Position numbers and translations under genes: made by a program. Shown piece after piece: positions 38,679-41,458 of a stretch of 41,458 nt of DNA. This DNA is from Wenzhouxiangella sp. (GTDB lineage: Bacteria; Pseudomonadota; Gammaproteobacteria; Xanthomonadales; Wenzhouxiangellaceae). The DNA lies in assembly GCA_007694885.1 (NCBI GenBank), contig REEW01000112.1, positions 1-41,458 on the forward strand, read 5' to 3'. Under the pieces are notes generated by a model. That model made no database searches and was not told where the DNA came from. It saw nothing but the letters and a program-made list of their open reading frames with translations. Each line of letters starts with the position of its first letter. Position 1 is the first letter of the stretch.

Positions 38679-39436
38679 TCGAGGCGGCCGACAGCCCGGC
38701 CGGCGCCGACCTGGAACAGGTGCTGGCCACCTGGCGGGACTGGCAGCTGCCGCTGCAGCAGCGCCCGCGGCCCATCGGCCCGGTGCCGGGCGGTCGCACC
38801 AACCAGAACCATCGGCTGGTCGCCCCCGGCCTGGGCCACGATCTGCTGCTGCGGCTCAACCACCCCGAACCGCAGCGGCTGGGGATTGACCGGGCGGCCG
38901 AGCGGATCGTCCTGGACCGGGTCGCCGGGCACGGCATCGGCCGGCCCGCGCTGCACTGGGACCCGGACGAGCGCTTCGTCGTGTTCGGCTACCTCGAAGC
39001 CCGACCATGGACGCGGGCCGATATGGACTGCGCCGCGCAGCGCGCCCGCCTCTGGCCGCTGATCGAACGCCTGGCCGACATCGCACCCGATCTGCCCCGG
39101 CGGCGCTACCACGCCTACCTGTGCCACTACTGGCAACAGCTCGAGCGCGCCGGCCGTGCCGATCGTCGCCTGCAACGAGCCTGGCGGGACTTCGAGCCGC
39201 GCCTGCAGGCGTTCGACCAGTCCGGCTGGCAGGCTGGCCTGGTCCACCACGACCTGGTCCCGGCCAACGTACTCGACACCGGCGACCGGCTGGTGCTGAT
39301 CGACTGGGAGTACGCCGCCATCGGCCATCCAGGCATCGATGCCTGGTCCATCGCCCCCGAGGCCTGCCGCGAGCCGTTCATTCCTGAAATGATGGGCTGG
39401 ATCAACGAGCTCTGGGAGCGCCTGGTCAAGGGCTGA
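38675..39436 (+). CDS. APH/choline-kinase-family phosphotransferase, probable thiamine kinase
   Basis: The 253-residue protein has the aminoglycoside phosphotransferase/choline kinase fold: GGRTNQNHRLV (phosphate loop region, residues 39-49), LLLRLNHPE with the likely ATP-binding residue, the catalytic LVHHDLVPANVL near 191-202, and metal-binding LIDWEYAAIGHPGIDAW. ThiK (YcfN) of E. coli, which makes thiamine monophosphate, belongs to this family. In a riboswitch-controlled operon with a thiamine receptor and PnuT, thiamine kinase is the best guess. Its start overlaps the pnuT stop (ATGA). Confidence 0.82.
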   Translation: MIEAADSPAGADLEQVLATWRDWQLPLQQRPRPIGPVPGGRTNQNHRLVAPGLGHDLLLRLNHPEPQRLGIDRAAERIVLDRVAGHGIGRPALHWDPDERFVVFGYLEARPWTRADMDCAAQRARLWPLIERLADIAPDLPRRRYHAYLCHYWQQLERAGRADRRLQRAWRDFEPRLQAFDQSGWQAGLVHHDLVPANVLDTGDRLVLIDWEYAAIGHPGIDAWSIAPEACREPFIPEMMGWINELWERLVKG

Positions 39437-39471
39437 AATCCCTGGCTCCTGCCGCAAGCGCGGGCCAGATT

Positions 39472-39484
39472 GTTATATTATAAC
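39472..39484 (+). promoter_or_regulatory. Zur-type operator overlapping the COG0523 start
   Basis: GTTATA-T-TATAAC is a perfect 6-bp inverted repeat, preceded by T, matching the core of gammaproteobacterial Zur boxes (TGTTATAnTATAACA). It ends 3 bases before the ATG at 39488. A -10 hexamer (TATATT, 39474-39479) lies within it, so Zur binding would block the promoter. Confidence 0.75.
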
Positions 39485-39487
39485 CCC

Positions 39488-40651
39488 ATGCAAACACCAT
39501 CCACCCCCAACGACCCCCGCCTGCCCGTGACCGTGATTACCGGCTTTCTCGGGTCGGGCAAGACGACGCTGCTCAATCACCTGGTCCATCAGCCGGCCAT
39601 GAGCGATTGCCTGGTTATCATCAACGAGTTCGGCGAGATCGGGCTGGACCATCAGCTGGTCAGCGAACTGCGCGACGAGACCGTGGTGGAACTGAACAGC
39701 GGCTGCCTGTGCTGCACTGTACGCGGCGACCTGGTGCGCACGCTCAAGGATGCGCGCTGGCGCTTTGCCCGCAATGGCAAGCGCTGGTTCGAACGGGTGA
39801 TCATCGAGACCACCGGCCTGGCCGACCCGGCACCCATCCTCCACACCCTGATGACCGACGGCCACGTCGCCGACCGCTACCGCCTGGACGGGCTGGTGAC
39901 CGTGGTCGACCTGGTCAACGGCCTGGAAACGCTGAACAACCACGACGAAGCGCTCAAGCAGGCGGCGATGGCCGACTGCCTGGTGCTGACCAAGGCCGAC
40001 ATGGCCAGCAAGGAACAGTCGGACGCTGTGCGCAAGCGACTGCACAGCATCAACCCGGCGGCCAGGCGCGTGGATGCCGAACATGGCGCCGTCGAACCGG
40101 ATCGGCTGGTTGGTTTCGGCCTGTACCGGGCAGAAGGCCGGACGGATCAGGTCCATCGCTGGCTACAGGCGGAAGCCTATGAACCGGCACGACTGCCGAG
40201 TGACGGTCCGCTCGAGGCTGACGCTGCCGCTGAACGTGGGCACTCGCATGCTCATGCTCACGACCATCATCATGACCATCGCCAAGACGTCAACCGCCAC
40301 GACGAGCGCATCCGAGCGCGCTGCTTTACCATCGACCGACCGATCCAAGCCGAGCGCCTGGATGCCGCGCTGGAGATGCTGCTGCGCCTGGCCGGCCAGG
40401 ATCTTCTGCGGGTCAAGGGCCTGCTCAATGTTCAGGGGATGGACAAGCCCATGGTCATCCACGGCGTCCAGCATCTGTTCCATCCGCCCGAAACCCTGCC
40501 GGCCTGGCCAGACGAAGACCGCCGCTCGCGCATCGTCTTCATCACCCGCGATCTGCCGGCAAATCTGATCGACGCCTTGATGGACGTGATGATGGAAGAC
40601 GACGACAGCGCGGCCGCGACGAACCGGCCACCGACGAGTGTGAATTCGTGA
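39488..40651 (+). CDS. COG0523 (CobW/G3E) GTPase, probable zinc metallochaperone
   Basis: The 387-residue protein has the P-loop GFLGSGKT at residues 19-26, the family metal motif GCLCC (C73, C75, C76), IETTGLADP, and LTKAD (NKxD-like) at 167-171. The His-rich segment GHSHAHAHDHHHDH is at 251-264. The CobW C-terminal domain follows (DLLRVKGLLNVQG, HGVQHLFHPP). Members with this loop and a Zur box supply zinc to enzymes under zinc starvation. ATG 39488 lies 3 bases after the Zur box, with no ribosome site, so the mRNA may be nearly leaderless. The next gene starts at its stop codon. Confidence 0.92.
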   Translation: MQTPSTPNDPRLPVTVITGFLGSGKTTLLNHLVHQPAMSDCLVIINEFGEIGLDHQLVSELRDETVVELNSGCLCCTVRGDLVRTLKDARWRFARNGKRWFERVIIETTGLADPAPILHTLMTDGHVADRYRLDGLVTVVDLVNGLETLNNHDEALKQAAMADCLVLTKADMASKEQSDAVRKRLHSINPAARRVDAEHGAVEPDRLVGFGLYRAEGRTDQVHRWLQAEAYEPARLPSDGPLEADAAAERGHSHAHAHDHHHDHRQDVNRHDERIRARCFTIDRPIQAERLDAALEMLLRLAGQDLLRVKGLLNVQGMDKPMVIHGVQHLFHPPETLPAWPDEDRRSRIVFITRDLPANLIDALMDVMMEDDDSAAATNRPPTSVNS

Positions 40652-41337
40652 TGGCCACCGCACAACCGCCGCGTCAACGGCCTCACCCGCCCGTCGAAGA
40701 GGCGGTCGTATCCGATCAGCAGGATGCGCTGCTCAGTTGGCCACTGCAACGACCCGCGCTCGCGGTCTGGCAGCGATGCCCGCCAAAGAACGTGACGGCG
40801 GCGGCGGAAAGACTGGCGGAAGTACGCCAAGCCGCCGAGTATCGATTCAACTGGCGGCCAGATACTGGCCCGATGGATTTCATCGAAGTATTTTCGAAGC
40901 TTGATCGGCACTTGTCCTTACCGGCCCTGCACGCACTGTCCGATGACGCCCACACACTGATGAACCTCGCCGCCCGACTGGCAAAATCTCTGCAGCCGGA
41001 ACTGAATGCCGATGAGCTCGGTGTTCGCATCGAACGCGTGATCGGCGATGGTTGCCGGTTGTTCCACGTCGATCGACTGAGCGCGCGCCTGATCTGCACC
41101 TGGACCGGACCGGGCACCGAATGGTTGCCCGAAGGCAGCTTCGACCGCGCCGGCCTGGGCTGCGGATGTAACGACCACGTGCTTGATCCCGACGCAAGTC
41201 GGCAAATACCCACCGGCGCCGTTGCACTCCTGCGGGGGGATCTTTGTCGCGGGCATGAGGGCGGCGGTCTGGTCCATCGCTCGCCCCCGGCGCAGGCCGG
41301 TGTGAGACGTGTTCTGATGGCGGTCGACTTTCGCTGA
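40651..41337 (+). CDS. DUF1826 protein, probable zinc-starvation partner
   Basis: The 228-residue protein matches the DUF1826 family by features such as CRLFHVDRLSARLICTWTGPGTEWLPE, RAGLGCGCN, GAVALLRGD and VHRSPP, followed by RRVLMAVDF at the end. The His, Asp and Cys residues in these motifs look like a metal or cofactor site, but no activity is known. It overlaps the COG0523 stop by one base (TGATG) and should share its Zur box. DUF1826 genes are commonly found beside COG0523 genes. Confidence 0.88.
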   Translation: MATAQPPRQRPHPPVEEAVVSDQQDALLSWPLQRPALAVWQRCPPKNVTAAAERLAEVRQAAEYRFNWRPDTGPMDFIEVFSKLDRHLSLPALHALSDDAHTLMNLAARLAKSLQPELNADELGVRIERVIGDGCRLFHVDRLSARLICTWTGPGTEWLPEGSFDRAGLGCGCNDHVLDPDASRQIPTGAVALLRGDLCRGHEGGGLVHRSPPAQAGVRRVLMAVDFR

Positions 41338-41425
41338 TCGGCAACAGAACGCCCTTGTTCAGAAGCGATGGATTTGCCGCTATGCTTGCATCCTGAATGT
41401 TTCGTTTCCCGACTGGAGTGAACCC

Positions 41426-41458
41426 ATGACCCGAACACTGTCCCTGACCGCGATGGTC
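41426..41458 (+). CDS. Start of a gene cut by the window edge
   Basis: ATG 41426 follows the ribosome site GGAGTG (41415-41420). Eleven codons are visible (MTRTLSLTAMV), consistent with the start of a signal peptide or membrane segment. The 88-bp gap before it shows no clear terminator. Nothing more can be said. Confidence 0.5.
   Translation, partial: MTRTLSLTAMV

Overview
The window reads as a chromosomal, high-GC gammaproteobacterium. The family-level guess is inference: the gene order and the 422-residue YihY with a long C-terminal extension suit the Xanthomonadales/Chromatiales border. Nearly every base is coding, most genes sit in overlapping or abutting operons, and no transposase, phage gene, tRNA, rRNA or CRISPR array was seen.

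Layout. (1) 1-14.04 kb, + strand: a partial gene tail, then the translation and envelope block rpsB-tsf-pyrH-frr-uppS-cdsA-rseP-bamA-skp-lpxD-fabZ-lpxA-lpxB-rnhB. It makes ribosomal protein S2, EF-Ts, UMP kinase, ribosome recycling factor, undecaprenyl-PP and CDP-diacylglycerol, the RseP and BamA/Skp outer-membrane machinery and early lipid A. dxr, normally inside this block, is missing. (2) 14.04-16.04 kb, - strand: yihY-tlpA-acyP. (3) 16.1-17.4 kb, + strand: yfgD-wrbA-DUF2069. (4) 17.3-19.9 kb, - strand: an unrecognised 864-residue exported protein, divergent from a one-domain asparaginase. (5) 20.5-27.4 kb, - strand: rluD-pgeF, then pyrG-kdsA, repeat copy B, eno-gcvT, repeat copy A. The two repeats bracket eno-gcvT. 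(6) 27.5-29.2 kb, + strand: bamD-ispA, without xseB or dxs. (7) 29.2-33.9 kb, - strand: queC-nnrU, mogA, a periplasmic glutathione peroxidase and the nitrite-to-ammonia reductase pair nrfA-nrfH. (8) 34.2-35.6 kb: a small membrane ORF (+) and SRAP-quinone reductase (-). (9) 35.7-39.4 kb, + strand: a TPP riboswitch controlling TonB receptor-PnuT-kinase, a thiamine salvage operon. (10) 39.5-41.3 kb, + strand: a Zur-type box, a COG0523 metallochaperone with a His-rich loop and a DUF1826 protein, then the start of another gene.

How it fits together. Three neighbourhoods that carry methylerythritol-phosphate (MEP) pathway genes in many relatives lack them here: cdsA-[dxr]-rseP, eno-ftsB-[ispD] and ispA-[dxs]. 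If these genes are absent from the genome, isoprenoids must come from another route. Without DXP synthase the usual thiazole branch of thiamine synthesis would also fail, and the riboswitch-controlled thiamine uptake operon at 35.7 kb is what such a cell would need. This is an inference from gene order. dnaE is also missing from beside rnhB, so ordinary rearrangement is the main alternative.
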